NCBI GenBank assembly: GCA_963575745.1
Contig: CAUYUJ010002113.1
Span: 652,501 to 695,000, forward strand
Direction: 5' to 3'
Source: Prorocentrum cordatum
Lineage: Eukaryota > Sar > Dinophyceae > Prorocentrales > Prorocentraceae
DNA: 42,500 nucleotides
Positions 9,745 to 20,300 of the stretch are shown here, one piece after another. The stretch's first letter is position 1, and the number at the start of each line of letters is the position of its first letter. A program made the position numbers and the translations under genes. A model generated the notes under the pieces. That model made no database searches, was not told where the DNA came from, and saw only the letters and a list, made by a program, of their open reading frames with translations.

Positions 9745-10020
9745 GATGGATAACCAAGCGGCAAACTCCGCCCCTACCCCCCCACCCCATGCTCTTCCCT
9801 GTTTCACTTCCCCTCCTCTCTCCTCTCCGCTTTCCACTCCTCTCCTCTCTCTTTCCCTCCATCCCCTCTACTCCTCCCTCCCCTTCTCCCTCTCGCCTCC
9901 CTCTCCTTGTCCTATCCCTTTCCAAGTCCCGCTCCTCTTCTCTCCCCAACTACCCCGATTCCCTCCCCTCTCCCTTTCCTTCTCCCCCCCTCCCCTCCCG
10001 TCCCCATCAACTCCCACTCC
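9745..10020. repeat. CT-rich polypyrimidine tract
   Basis: About 270 bp of irregular CCTCTCC/TCCC sequence on the plus strand, interrupted by few purines. It is a candidate non-B DNA (H-DNA) former but not a gene. Confidence 0.8.
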
Positions 10021-10309
10021 CCTCACCCTCGCACGGCGTCCCTCATGGCAATCACCTTCACGCGCTTCATCTTGGACACCTCGTCCTCCATGGGACCTGG
10101 CAACTTTTAGGCACGCCCGTCTGTTTGCCCAAGGCTGATTCAGATGACCCAGAACACCCGCAGAAGCCACCCGAGAGCCTGCGAATGCCGCCGATAAACC
10201 TTAGAACAGCCAGCATCCTCGGACGCGGCGTTCCCCAACACTAGCCCACTGCTCACACCTCCTTCTTCTTCCCGCCCTGCAGCAGCTGGGGCGGAAGAGG
10301 GGGGGGGTG

Positions 10310-10400
10310 CGAGGACAGGGAGGTGGAGTAGGAGGAGGAGGAGGAGAAGGAGGAGGAGGAGGGGGAGGAGGAGGAGAAGGAGGAGGAGAAGGAGGAAAGG
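10310..10400. repeat. (GGA)n microsatellite at the 3' end of the LINE
   Basis: GGA/GAA triplets directly abut the 3' untranslated end of the minus-strand LINE. On the LINE sense strand they read (TCC)n. The same orientation of (TCC)n is present at the LINE's 5' end at 14023-14090. Confidence 0.85.
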
Positions 10401-10739
10401 GGACCACCGATGCGGACAGCAGTCCGGGCCTACTGGAGACCAGGTGAATGAGGCCGTGGCCTCTGAAATACTATTGTGTATGGTAATGCATGCATGCGAG
10501 ACACAAAAAGTTATGTGAAACGGAGGGGGAGGGGAGGAGGGGGAGGAATCCTTGTAGTCGATGTCGTGGCGTGTTGGTGCCGCGTCGTTGGGTGGAGTCT
10601 GTGTTGGTCGTCTGTGCTGGGGTTGGTGTGGATGCTGGCGCAAGGAGTCGGTAGTCGGTCTGGTCGTGCTTGGTTGTTGGTGTTCGGTGCTTGTGGTCGC
10701 AGGGTCGGCGGTCACTGCTGCATGTGACAGTTCGTAACA

Positions 10740-12335
10740 TCATGCAGCGATGAAGGCTCCCTTGAATGACTTCCACCATGTCGTCCGTGTCGCAGCTGTG
10801 AGCCACCTCACATCGTTGGTGTCGCGGTGGAAATATCGTCGCGGTTGGGTGGCGTCGTTGGCGTCGCGTTGTGTGTGATCTTCGCCTGCCTGTCGGCGCA
10901 CGTTGTATAGGAACTTCCGAATGTCGTCGTCCCAACGCTTTTGCTGGCCATCATGTTGTCGATAACCATGTTGCCTTGTGTCCGTGTTGGGATTCCAATT
11001 CAGAGCTCGCTGTGTCCACCTATTCGACGGGTGGGTCGCTACGCGTGCTGCCCACTGCCGAACCATTTTGCGGTGAATTTGGGTGACGTCTGGGATGTCG
11101 TGCATGCTCATCAGCTCCTCCGCCCTGCGAGTGCACCGGCGGATGTATTCGGACCAGAGTTCGGCATCGTCTGCCGCCTGCTGGTGTGTCGGAGTCGGGT
11201 GGGGTGGGTCGATGCTGTCGTTACTTGTTTGGGGCGGGTCTGATGGAGTCGGTGGGTCGCTGGAAGCGTCGTGGTCGCTGGGGTCGTCGGAGGAGTTGCC
11301 ATCGAGGTCATCGTTGTCAGATTTGTCTATCGTTTGGGCAGCATGCGTTTGTGAAACTGCTGACGTGTGTCGTCGCGGTGTCCCGATAATTGCCCTGATC
11401 ATCCGTCGTTGCGTGCGGCGCAGCTGCTGTTTGAGGGGTTCTGTAATTGTCCATGACTCTGCGCCGTACATCATTGTGGGTATGACGGTGCCGCGGTACA
11501 GTCGTAGTCTGTGCTTGAGCGGGTAGTGCTTGCTCGTTAGCTCTTGTCTGTGCCCTGTGAAGCACGCCCATGCAGCTTGTATGCGATGCTGGATCTCGGT
11601 CGCCGATGCGTCTCGAAATGATATGGTCTGGCCAAGATATTTCGACTTTCCGGTGGGCGGTGGTACTTCGATGGCCATGGTTGCAACTCGTGCCGATCGC
11701 GTTCGTGTCCCCGTCTGGTTTGTCATGATTTTTGTTTTGGTCGGGTGTATTTCAAGGCCGTGAGGAGTTGCTGCCTTGATTAAGTCCCCAAGCAGTGTCT
11801 TCAAATGGGGTAGTGTCTGACTGACCAGGAAGATGTCGACGGCAAAGCGGAAGTTGGTAAGAACAGAGTCGTTGGTGTGTGCTAATTGTACTCCTCGTCG
11901 TCGTCGCTGCCAATCCGGAATGAGAGGTTCCAAGGTGTGCTGTAGTAGAGCGTTAAAGAGCAGTGGGCTCAAAGGGTCTCCTTGTTTTGTGCCTCGTCTG
12001 AGCTGGAAGAGGTTGCTGGTGGAGTCGGTGCGGAAAAAAGCCTTCTGGTCGTGGTAGAGACGCTGGAGCAGGTGGACGTACTCGGGTTGCACGCCTTGTC
12101 GTCGTAGTGCTATCCACAGACTGCTGTGTTCTACCGTGTCGAACGCTTTCCTAAAGTCTACGGCCGCAATCCACAAGGTCTGATTCCATTCGAAAGCTCG
12201 TTCGCGCAGGATGTTGAAAAAGAAGAGGTGGTCTCGCGTGCCGCGTCCTGGACTAAACCCCGCTTGGTCGTCGGGTTGGCATTGTTCAAAGACTGGCTGT
12301 AATCTATTGTAAAGCAGACGACTGAATAGCATATA
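10740..12335 (-). pseudogene. LINE ORF, part 3: reverse transcriptase core and C-terminus
   Basis: This frame resumes after the (AT)n slip near 12335 with LFSRLLYNRLQPVF. RT motifs in order: AGFSPGRGTRDHLF, motif A VDFRKAFDTVEH, motif B GTKQGDPLSPLLFN, motif C and motif E-like KYLGQTISF. Motif C reads RFAVDIFLVS where active LINEs have F/YADD: the codon at 11838-11840 is GTC (Val) instead of GAC (Asp), which should abolish metal binding. Downstream comes an acidic/Pro-rich linker, a helical region and the RWDDDIRKF box common at the end of protist LINE proteins. The stop is at 10740-10742. No RNase H domain was recognised. Confidence 0.85.
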
Positions 12336-13700
12336 TATATAATGGGGATCGTACATATCGGGCGGTAATTCTTTGGAAGAAATAAGTCGCCCGATTTGGG
12401 AATGACTGTGACCAGTGTTTTCCTCCAGCTTGCTGGCGTGGGGGGGTTCGGTTTGAGAACGGTGTTGTATAGCTGCAACAAGGCACTGTGAAGTTCCGGG
12501 CATGGTTTCCTGAGCATTTCTGCTGTGACCACTTCGGTGTCCAGTGACTTCCCCAGCTTGAATTGCGAGATTGCTGTGTCGAGTTCTTGCGCCGTGAAGG
12601 GTGTAATGTGTTGATGGGTGTCGGTCGTGCTTGGTGCTGCGTCGACGGTGCTGGCAGAGTTGTATAGCTCCTCGTAGAACGTCGGGAATACATCAGCAAT
12701 GCCATGATGAGTCGTGTGTTTGGTGCCGTCGTTACTAACCATTTCCGTAATGAGCGTTCGTTTTCTTCTCGTCTTGATGGAGCTGATGCGCTTGAGGTCT
12801 CTGTGCTGTTCGAGGATGGTGCTGATTTGCTGTCGTCGTTTGGTGCGTTTTTGCTGTCGAATGTGTTTCTGTATTGCTTTGCTGACCGTCCGTCGGTTGC
12901 TCGTGTCTGTGTTTGGGATGCATTTGCGCTGCTGCACAAGGTTGGTGATGATATCGTCGGGTCTGGTTGGGTCGTCGCGATTGTTTGTGTTGCTCGTCGT
13001 AATGGTTTGCGCATCTCGGGGAGATGTGGTGTGCAGCGTGGCGTCGTTCAAGCTCTTTTCGATTGTTTTGTTGAGGTCGTCGGGGTCAGCTGGTAGCAAC
13101 TCGGGTTGCAACTTGGACCCCAAATGACGTCGATACGCGTTGGGGTCTGTGTGTCTTTGTTCCGGCTTGGTGGTATGTCTGGCCGGTTGCTGGTGTCTGC
13201 CGCCTATGTTGGGATCCAACATTTTGAGGCGCATGTGCAGAGATACCGCCTTGTGGTCGCAATTGAGATCGATTGCGTTGCTGGCTTCGGCGTTCCGGCA
13301 TGAAGGTAACAAGCACCTGTCCACCAGTATGTAGTCGTATTGCCGAGGTTTGCCGCCTGTCGTTGTGTAGGTGATCAATTTGTCTGGGCGTTTGCGGAAA
13401 AACGTGTTCACAATTGCAAACCTCTCGTTGGTAGCCCAATGTCGCAACCATTGGCCTCGGGAGTTTTCGTCGCAGAACCCGTGGGGCCCCACGTACTGAG
13501 AACAAATGTCGGATCGGGGTTGCGCTACAGCGGCGTCGCCCCTCGAATGTACGTCCGGGGAGCGTGGTGGAGAACCAACTTGGGCGTTGAAGTCGGCACC
13601 CATGATTGTGCGCATGCGTCGGGAACGTGCTTCTCTGAGTAGAGCGCTGGCGGTGTCGTACAACTGTTGGATGTGGTGGTCTGTATATCCAGTGTGCGGA
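12336..13700 (-). pseudogene. LINE ORF, part 2: endonuclease C-half and RT N-terminus
   Basis: This frame carries the second half of the EEP domain: GADFNAQVG, NTFFRKRPDKLITY, YDYILVD and the CDHKAVSLHM box with its catalytic Asp-His pair. A ~250-residue linker follows, then the RT entry sequence TLVTVIPKSGD and PKNYRPI. It ends in frame in a short ATATATATAT tract near 12331-12342, where two extra bases shift the reading frame. Confidence 0.85.
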
Positions 13701-14022
13701 TGTACGCCGATACCAATTGTAGTCGAAGCTTCCCTTTCCTGATGCTGAGCGCCGCGATTCTCGCATTGATAGCCTGAAACTCCAACACGTGTTTGCTCCA
13801 ACGCTTGTGCAAAAGGATTGCGACTCCGTGGGAACGGCTCTCGTTGCCAGACCCCGCAAACATGTGTCCATCTGAAGTGATCCAAAGTTCTCTCTCTATC
13901 GTCCGCCACGTTTCGTTGATTAGGACGGCATCCCAATGCAACCCACGTAAATCATGCAAAAGTTCGTCGATCCGGTCGTTCGTCTCCAGAGATCTCGCGT
14001 TTTTGTGGCAGACTGTGAAATC
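13697..14022 (-). pseudogene. LINE ORF, part 1: endonuclease N-half
   Basis: The frame starts inside the flanking (TCC)n tract and reads FTVCHKNARSL, WDAVLINETW (metal-binding Glu of the EEP family) and LQLVSAYI. A one-base deletion near 13697-13702 then moves the remainder to another frame. The true start codon is not identifiable; the poly-Pro/Ser residues before FTVCHK are microsatellite translation. Confidence 0.8.
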
Positions 14023-14091
14023 GAGGAGGAGAGGGGAGGAGGAGGAGGAGGACAAGGAGGAGGAGGAGGAGGAGGGAGGAGGAGGAGGCAC
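14023..14091. repeat. (GGA)n microsatellite at the 5' end of the LINE
   Basis: GAGGAGG repeats on the plus strand, (TCC)n on the LINE sense strand, directly abut the endonuclease coding sequence. Confidence 0.85.
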
Positions 14092-14213
14092 TTTCGGCCA
14101 GACGCTGGACGAACGATGCCCCCTCCCTCCACGCACGCGCCTGGCTGCCGGCCGGGCAGCGAGGTCGGAGGCCCTCTCGTCCTCGTCGTCGTCGCCGCCG
14201 CCGCTCATTGTCG

Positions 14214-14592
14214 GCGCCCACCGTCGGCGTCGGCGTCGGCGTCGGCGTCGTCGTCGTCGTCGTCGTCTCATCTCTCTCCTCCTCCTCCTCCTCCTCCTTC
14301 TCCTCCTCCCAATCTCGTCCTCCCCCTTTCCTCTCCTGTCTCCTCCCCTCCCCCCTCACCATCTCTCCTCTCCTCTCCTCTCCTGTCCTCTCCCCTCCTC
14401 TCCTCTCCTCTCCTCTCCCCTCCCCTCCTCTCCTCTCCTCTCCTCTCCTCTCCTCTCCTCTCCTCTCTCTCTCTCTCTCTCTCCTTACCCCTGCCTGGTC
14501 CTCGTCAATCCTCCCCCCTCATCCCTCATAGTCTCCTCTCATCTTCTTTCCTTCCCTCCCTCCTCGTCCCCTCACCTCCTCTTCCTCCATCC
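14214..14592. repeat. Compound microsatellite: (GTC/GGC)n, (CTC)n, (TCTCC)n pentamer and (CT)n
   Basis: CGGCGT/CGTCGT hexamers at 14218-14268 are followed by CTC triplets, then about 120 bp of TCTCC pentamers (about 14355-14465), then (CT)n at 14461-14483, then mixed pyrimidines to 14592. This is purely low-complexity and lies next to exon D. Confidence 0.9.
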
Positions 14593-14612
14593 TCGGCCGC
14601 TAGGTCGGATGC

Positions 14613-14706
14613 CCTCGAGCACCTCCACGACCTCTCTGCTCTCCAACTTTCGCACCGCCTCGCTGTCCGTCTTCAGCTCTTTGCTGAGGACGGACACCGT
14701 GACCAC
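14613..14706 (-). CDS. Exon D of EF-hand/SH3-like gene (partial CDS)
   Basis: The 94-bp exon encodes 31 codons plus one base, containing VVTVSVLSKELK and RKLESREVVEVLEG. This matches, from memory, the 'MKVVKxTVLTxxxxI...KTLRRLExxEVLEVLEG' segment that follows the second EF hand in a large dinoflagellate family; it is the start of an SH3-like fold. The acceptor is CAG|GTGGTC (14707-14709). The proposed donor is GAGG|GC with the intron beginning at 14612. Joining it to exon C (ending ...HLMK) gives the family's MKVV junction in phase 0. It continues into exon E in phase 1. Confidence 0.7.
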
Positions 14707-14759
14707 CTGGTCGCCGCGCGCGCGTGGGCAGGAGAATACCGCCATTTGCTGCCGCCGTA

Positions 14760-16092
14760 GCTGCTGCTGCTGCTCACTCGTCGTGCTCCTGCCCCGCGAA
14801 CGACCCCCCCGCAGGGGGGGGCGGGGAAGGGATCCGCTGACGTGCTGGAGTCGCGCAGGGTGCCCACGAGGGCGGCCAGACAGGCATACATCAGCACCGC
14901 CCCGCCAGGAGGGCGCCAACTGTACTCCTGCACCGATCCAGGCCAGCATCGGTGCAAATACAATTGGTGCACTCCGACCCGCCGCATCTCATGGCGCCCC
15001 CCCCCCGCCCCCTTGGCGGCGGCAAACTGTGATCATCTCCCTTCCCGCGGGCTCCTGTCCACCCACCGTTCGCCGCTGGCCTTCCTCTGGCCGCGCCCTG
15101 CCACCCCTCCCTTTGGAGCCCCGCGGTTCAGCACGTGACGAGCGACTGCGACCCTCTACCTCGCCCACCCCCCAGAAGGGCCAAATGCCGCATCCGCTCC
15201 AACCCCGCCCTCGCTCCAGGAGGAAGAAGAGAGGGAGTGGCGGGTTCGGGGACCATGGGGTTTTGAAAGACTCCGTAGTAGTCGTGGTCGCGAGCGGTGT
15301 CCGAGGCGGGCGTTTTGACTCACTGGCCGGAGCAGCGCGGCCCCGTCCATGCGGCAAACACGTGCGCCTGCGATGGGCCCCGCTGGAATTTGTTGCAAAA
15401 CGGGACTCGAGGTTCTTGGTTGCAACTGCACTTGGAACACCTGGGCTGTGCAGGGGGCGGCGCTTCGTTAAGACGACCAAGTGTTGAGAAGCGACATTCT
15501 CTCCTTACCCAACGCAGTGTTGGAGAAAGACCGGGAAAGAAGGAGCAAGAAAACTGAGGGGGGTGACCGCGAACAGAACATGAAATCGCCGATCCTCACC
15601 GTAGGTGTCCAGGCTACCCCATGGAAGCACCAACAACAAAACTGAAGATCTGCGACAACACCCGTCGACGTGGTTCTTTCAATCTCCGACACTTCCGACC
15701 ATTCAACAAACCCTCACTCCTATTATGCGCGTCTGCGGCGGCGGGCCTGCAGACAAACCGCCCCAGATGCCCCCGCGGCAGGACTCCAAGGCAGGTCCAA
15801 AGCGCTCCAAGGGCGCCGCATGGCCGCCTGAGGCGGACCCAGGATGATAAGAAGCACCCCTCAACCACAACGAATCGATCACCATGCAAAACCGTTATCA
15901 ACTTCCCACCAAGAACGACAACTTCGAGGCGAATCTGGCCGAGCCGTGGCGACGAGAGCCCCCAGGGAGTCCCAGGGCGCAGAAGACCAGGGAACGGGAC
16001 GTGGCATGCTGGGCCAGGGCCGGCGGCGTGGCACGCTGGGCAAGAGTCTCCAGCCACAGCGCTCTCTGTCCGTGCTGCTCTGAGCTGTCACT
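14760..16092. other. Intronic stretch, no further gene recognised
   Basis: Frames are open on both strands for up to about 200 codons because of high GC, but none has recognisable motifs. On the transcript strand it lies in the intron between exons C and D. Confidence 0.4.
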
Positions 16093-16221
16093 TGCCGTCG
16101 CTCGGACGTCCCTTTCCCGTGCATTTTTGCGATTTCGTGCGTGTTTTTTTGGCTCGATGGTCCAGGATGGTCCTCGATGGTTCTCGCCGAGAAAAAAAAT
16201 GCACACGTCCGAGCGATGCCA
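16093..16221. mobile_element. Small inverted-repeat element, family B copy 1
   Basis: The ends GCCGTCGCTCGGACGTCC and GCACACGTCCGAGCGATGCC are inverted repeats. The centre contains GGTCCAGGATGGTCC, itself palindromic. A close copy lies at 31203-31329 in the same orientation. No coding capacity. Confidence 0.8.
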
Positions 16222-16259
16222 AGGTCAAGGTTCTCGCCCCATATATTATGCAAAGTATC

Positions 16260-16430
16260 GGCGGTGGACAGAGCCCCCTTTAGCAAAACGTGGTTTCGTG
16301 AAAACGACCTCGGGCCCAAACGTGGCGAGCGCAAGCCTGGAAAATGACGGCCGCGGCGCCCTCTCGAGAACCGAAAGCAAACAATTCACGAATCGGCGTG
16401 TCAGGGGGGGGGCTCTGTCCACCCCCGAAG
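16260..16430. mobile_element. MITE-like element, family C copy 1
   Basis: The left end GCGGTGGACAGAGCCCCC and right end GGGGCTCTGTCCACCCCC are inverted repeats. The interior contains AAAATGACGGCCGCGGCGCC and GAACCGAAA boxes shared with copies at 16588-16756 and, inverted, 35144-35314. Confidence 0.85.
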
Positions 16431-16587
16431 AGTATGCCCTTCGCGTGAGCTTCTGGGGCCCCGACGCGACCTTCTAGTGACCCCACGAAGTCGCGCTGGG
16501 CCTGGACAAAGCCTCGGAGGCTCCAAAAGGTCTCACAGACAGGCCCCGGGCAGTTCAGGCGGGTCCCAAGGCGAGGGCTACAACTCG

Positions 16588-16756
16588 GCGGTGGACAGAC
16601 CTCCCTTTAGTAACCCTCCCCTCAGTGAAGACGGCCAAAGACCGAAACCGACGGACCTAGACCCGCAAAAATGACGGCCGCGACGCCCCCCCGCGAACCG
16701 AAAACGGCCAATTCCTTGATCGACGTGTCAGGGTAGGAGGTCTATCAACCTCCGAA
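16588..16756. mobile_element. MITE-like element, family C copy 2
   Basis: GCGGTGGACAGACCTCCC at the left pairs with GGAGGTCTATCAACCTCC at the right. The interior shares AAAAATGACGGCCGCGACGCC and CGAACCGAAAACGGCCAATT with the other copies. It lies only about 160 bp from copy 1, in the same orientation. Confidence 0.8.
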
Positions 16757-17544
16757 CAACCCCGTGCGAAAAGCAACTGGTGCTTTTCTGTACGAACACG
16801 CACACCCACCCACCCAATTTCAACGTTCGATGCGGTGCCGATGTGTTTCTTCGAACTTCGCTGGTCGCCCGATCAACATTGAAATGCGGAGACCGAGGGG
16901 CTCACCAAACACCAATTGCTTTACGCACGAGGTGGGGACAGAGTCGGACCCGGACAACTCGGAGATCTCTGAGATCCTGAGATCGGGCAATTCTGGAGGA
17001 TGTATCGGGCACCGCTGTCGCTCCGGAGCGCTCCTGAGCGCCCTCGGAGCGTTCTAGGCAATTCTGAAGCGGTCGATCCAAGTCCTGGGCCCGCCCGAGA
17101 GGACGTCCCGAGATGGCATAAGGCCGCGCCCAAACCCTGCGATCTGGCGTTGCCAGCAACAACCTCATCTCAAAAATCACGACTGGAGCCCCAGATCCCA
17201 TCTTGCAGCGACATTACGCGAGCCGGATCGATCTGTGATGGTCCTGGAACCAGAAATTGGGCGAGAACGGCCAGTGTGAAAAAAAGTACAACGCCCGGAT
17301 CTCAGGGAACGACCCCAGAAGCTGCCCTCGGCCGGTCTCCAAGAGGGGCTCCCTTCCCCTCGTGAGCCCGTCGGGGACCCTCCAGGGCCCTTCTGGGACA
17401 GTGGCGGACAGCTGAGCCCCTTCTGTGCGGTTCGTGTTGAAGTACGAGACGCATGCGCAGACGTGTTGAGGAGGCCGATATTTGATGGGAGCACGCTGGC
17501 TTTGACTCCTCCTCCAGCTCCTGTCTCGATCACCCCCGCTGCTT
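16757..17544. other. No gene recognised
   Basis: Ordinary-complexity sequence with short frames on both strands; nothing identifiable was seen. Confidence 0.4.
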
Positions 17545-17758
17545 TTGATACCCATCGGCACCCTGCGAGTTTACATGCAGCCAGCCCACTCGTCGCATGA
17601 TCTGGCCACCACGCTGTCGGAGCCGAAGGGATATGGAGCTGCTGTTCGGACGACGCACATGGAACAGCATCCCCTGGTAAACTCCTCCCCCTCGCTCGCC
17701 ATGTATTTTCTTCTCTTCCTCATCGTCCTCCTGCGAGCCAACGCATCTGATGACACAC
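17545..17758 (+). CDS. Possible first exon with signal peptide-like segment
   Basis: A plus-strand frame ends in AMYFLLFLIVLLRANASDD, which looks like a signal peptide or membrane anchor with an ANA-S cleavage-like site. It is immediately followed by a textbook donor, GTAAGT, at 17759-17764. If read from the internal Met at 17701 the exon would be 58 bp. No downstream exon was identified, and the strand opposes the EF-hand gene in whose intron it lies. Confidence 0.25.
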
Positions 17759-17764
17759 GTAAGT

Positions 17765-19196
17765 AGGTGTTGCACCCTTACAGCTTGAAGCTCCTCTTTG
17801 AATGTGATCAGACATGCGCCGAACGATTCGAAACACCTCTCCATAGGGGACACGCGAAGAGGGGAAATCATAGGATAATGACACGGATGGGTGGGACGAA
17901 CACTAGTGAAACACGCGCGCGCGTATTATGGAGAATGCGACAGGAGATGCTCTCCTGGACTTGAAACAACTGGGCCAATTTCATTGGGCACACTCCAAGT
18001 CACTTTGCGAACTAAAGATTCCCTCTCCCATTCCTCCTTACCGGGCCAACGGACGGATACATTGACAAAAAGCTTGGCTGGCGCCCCTGCGGAAGGCTAA
18101 AGAACTGCCTGGCTTCCGGAATAATCAGCCGCTAGGCCTGATCATCTGCTCAACATGATCTATCAGGCCAAGCGTGCGCGCTGCTTGCGCACGGCCTGCA
18201 TAAGGCCTCGGCTCGGCCGATGCACTGCCTGGACGTGGCCTGGTCAGCGTCGTGGTGCAGACTGGGCACGGCCATGTACACACTACGCATGGCCTGAGCA
18301 AGGCCACAAATACACTACGCACGGCTAAGGCCCAGGCCCACCCACACAAACCACTGCCTACGGACATTAACAATATCAGACTAGTTCGAACCCGTGAAAG
18401 ATGTTTAGGGTGGGCGCGACTTCCCACTTTCATCTGCTCCATATTGCTTCGATGAGCTACGCGGGCGCTGGCTTAATTTGACAGCAGGGGGCTCAACCAG
18501 TATTTTCTTAGCTTGGAGTTGGCTTGAACTTATATTCAGCGGTCGCTTACACAATTACTTCCTCTGCTATGGCGTAACTCTGTCCACCTCATATTGACTT
18601 ATGTCACTCCACGAAAACTAACGTATTTTATCGCACTGTCACGAATTACGCAGCATCGCTGCACTTACAACTGCCTTGTTTGATGATGTGGCCGATCAAC
18701 GTCGAACTGCTGATGCCTGGCCGAACTTTCGCTTGAATCTGATGTGAGCTGTCGCTTAGCTGGGGCTCGCATCGTTTGTGTCGACTTTGCTAGGCGTTGC
18801 CAAGCGTGTCGCAGAAACCCCGGTTCCAGAATCAGGGGGACGTAAGACCTGGGTACAGGGGACTCGGAAATCCCCGACGAGGTCGTCAAACAAATGACGA
18901 GGCCGAGCCTGCATTTTGACGAGGCCTCCCGCTGCAGACATCCCACGAAACTCCTCCTCGTCAAAATCCGAGGCGCGGTCGTCAAAAAACGATGGCGAAC
19001 CCGAGTCCTGGCAAACCCGGGTCTTGCGCTCCCCCGACAAAATAAGTTGCACCTCCTGCGTGGCCGCCTTCTGCTCCTGCCGGCAGAGCTGCCCTCGTTC
19101 TGCTTCCGCCGCCTCCCGCCGAGCGGAGATTTCTCAACTCCTTCCATCGCTCGACCGAGAAGCCTTTTCAGACGCGTGCCCCATGCATCTTTGCGT
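17765..19196. other. Intronic stretch; weak GGCC/GCC repeats, no gene recognised
   Basis: 18120-18340 contains irregular AGGCCTGGTC/CACGGCCTG-like units with some self-complementarity. 18480-18720 is richer in A/T. Frames are short or GC-driven on both strands. Confidence 0.4.
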
Positions 19197-19202
19197 GATG
19201 TA

Positions 19203-19277
19203 GTCCTCCTCCTCCTCCTCCTCCTCCTCCTCCTATTCCTCCTCCTCCTCCTCCTCCTCCTCCTCCTCCTCCTCCAC
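19203..19277. repeat. (CTC)n microsatellite
   Basis: Nearly uninterrupted CTC triplets with one ATT interruption. Confidence 0.9.
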
Positions 19278-19476
19278 CTCAGCTTGACCCGGAAATCCCT
19301 GGCGGGCGCCCATCGCACGCCTCGGCGGCCCACCGCACCGGAGCATACGCAGCATACGCAGGACATCCGGCCCCCGGCGTGACCCCCGAGGTGGCCCACG
19401 AGATGCACAAGTTCGTGCTCATGCTGTGACGGGAACGACGGGAAGAACACCAGAGCCGCTCTTGCGGGGCACCGGC

Positions 19477-19560
19477 CTTCATGAGGTGCCGAACGACGGA
19501 CGCGAAGCGCTCCTTTGTCAAGAAGCCCTCGCCGTCCTCGTCGACGAAGTGTTTGAAGAC
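19477..19560 (-). CDS. Exon C of EF-hand/SH3-like gene: second EF hand (partial CDS)
   Basis: The 84-bp exon encodes 28 codons with VFKHFVDEDGEGFLTKERF followed by ASVVRHLMK. The loop DEDGEGFLTKER has Asp/Asp/Glu at positions 1, 3 and 5 and Gly at 6, but Arg instead of Glu at position 12, so calcium affinity may be reduced. The acceptor is GCAG|GTCTTC (19561-19563 region) and the donor is AAG|GC with the intron starting at 19476. An acceptor further upstream would add AAKQ and lengthen helix E. With exon B ending at 27628, the two EF loops are exactly 36 residues apart, the usual spacing of an EF-hand pair. Confidence 0.7.
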
Positions 19561-19969
19561 CTGCTTCGCCGCTCGGCCACGGGCGCGGGACAGCAGCAGA
19601 TGCGAGGCGGTGCGGGGGCGAAATGAAAGGCAGAAACACCAAGACGGTCAAAAGCCAGAGTAAGAGCAGACAGAGACGCAGAGCTGAATGAAGAGGACCC
19701 GGAGCAGCGTCACCCGGAGCAACAAGCAGGAGGAAAAGCAGCGGTGGCGCAACCGGCAGCGGCATCACAAGTAACATCAGGAAGAGCAACCTCAGCTGGC
19801 TCGGGTGCAGGAGGATATAGACGAGGAGATACAACAGGATGACGAGGCGAGCTGGGTCAGGCGCAGGGGCAGGGGATGCTTCACTGGGACTGCTGCATGG
19901 CCTTACCCTTTTTGTCCCCCCATTGCAGACTCGCTGGCCCGGGCATGCGGCGCGCCTGCGCACAGCAGA
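19561..19969. other. Intronic stretch, no further exon supported
   Basis: Frames are open on both strands but lack motifs. It lies within the proposed 8-kb intron between exons B and C. Confidence 0.35.
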
Positions 19970-20165
19970 AGAAGAGCGGCGAGAGCGAGGACGAAGACGA
20001 GGAGGACGACGCTGGCGAAGACGAGGGCGGGAGCGACGAAGCCAACGCCGACGAGGACGACGACGGGGAGGGCGAGGGCGCCGACGAGGATGTCGCCGAC
20101 GAGGACGGAGAGCACGAAGGCGAGGGCGACCACAAGGACGACGACGATGACGCCAACGGGTGCTA
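19970..20165. repeat. GAC/GAG-rich compositional tract with dual coding appearance
   Basis: On the plus strand one frame reads a highly acidic Asp/Glu/Gly peptide. On the minus strand one frame reads about 60 residues of Val/Leu/Ala that look like membrane helices. Both follow from a GACGAG-type degenerate triplet repeat, so neither is accepted as protein without other evidence. Confidence 0.6.
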
Positions 20166-20300
20166 AGGACGACGGCGAGGACAGAGAGGGCAGGGCCTTC
20201 TGCAGGCCCTCGTCGTCGGGCGCGGTGTCCAGTGCCTCCTCGCCTGAGCAGCCCAGCGCACTAGGCCCAGATGAGGGGAAGGCGAAATGGGGGTCAGTGC
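20166..20300 (-). other. Possible exon, low confidence
   Basis: After a CTCAG acceptor (about 20247), a minus-strand frame reads GEEALDTAPDDEGLQKALPS, a balanced acidic peptide, before running into the GAC repeat. It lies upstream of exon C on the same strand and could be an additional exon. No family was recognised. Confidence 0.2.

Larger units (their letters stand above)
10401..14022 (-). mobile_element. Degenerate non-LTR retrotransposon (LINE) with endonuclease and reverse transcriptase
   Basis: A minus-strand element encodes an apurinic-like (EEP) endonuclease followed by a reverse transcriptase, then a C-terminal region with an RWDDDIRKF box, and a ~340-bp 3' untranslated region (10401-10739). 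The frame is broken twice and the catalytic RT motif is mutated, so it is a dead copy. Both ends are bordered by (TCC)n in the same orientation, suggesting insertion into a microsatellite. No poly(A) tail or target duplication can be distinguished from the repeats. It sits in the intron between exons D and E of the EF-hand gene, in the same orientation. Confidence 0.9.

Noticed and set aside
13793-15487. A 564-codon plus-strand frame across the LINE end and pyrimidine tracts
   Set aside because: It is mostly translation of TCC/TCTCC repeats and antisense LINE; no motif.
16254-16435. AGTAT near both ends of the family C copy 1 as a target-site duplication
   Set aside because: The two AGTAT sites are at different distances from the terminal repeats, and the other copies show no matching duplication.
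19903-20170. Apparent multi-pass membrane segment on the minus strand
   Set aside because: Hydrophobic Val/Leu runs arise from a degenerate GAC/GAG repeat read in antisense; they are not independent evidence of a membrane protein.
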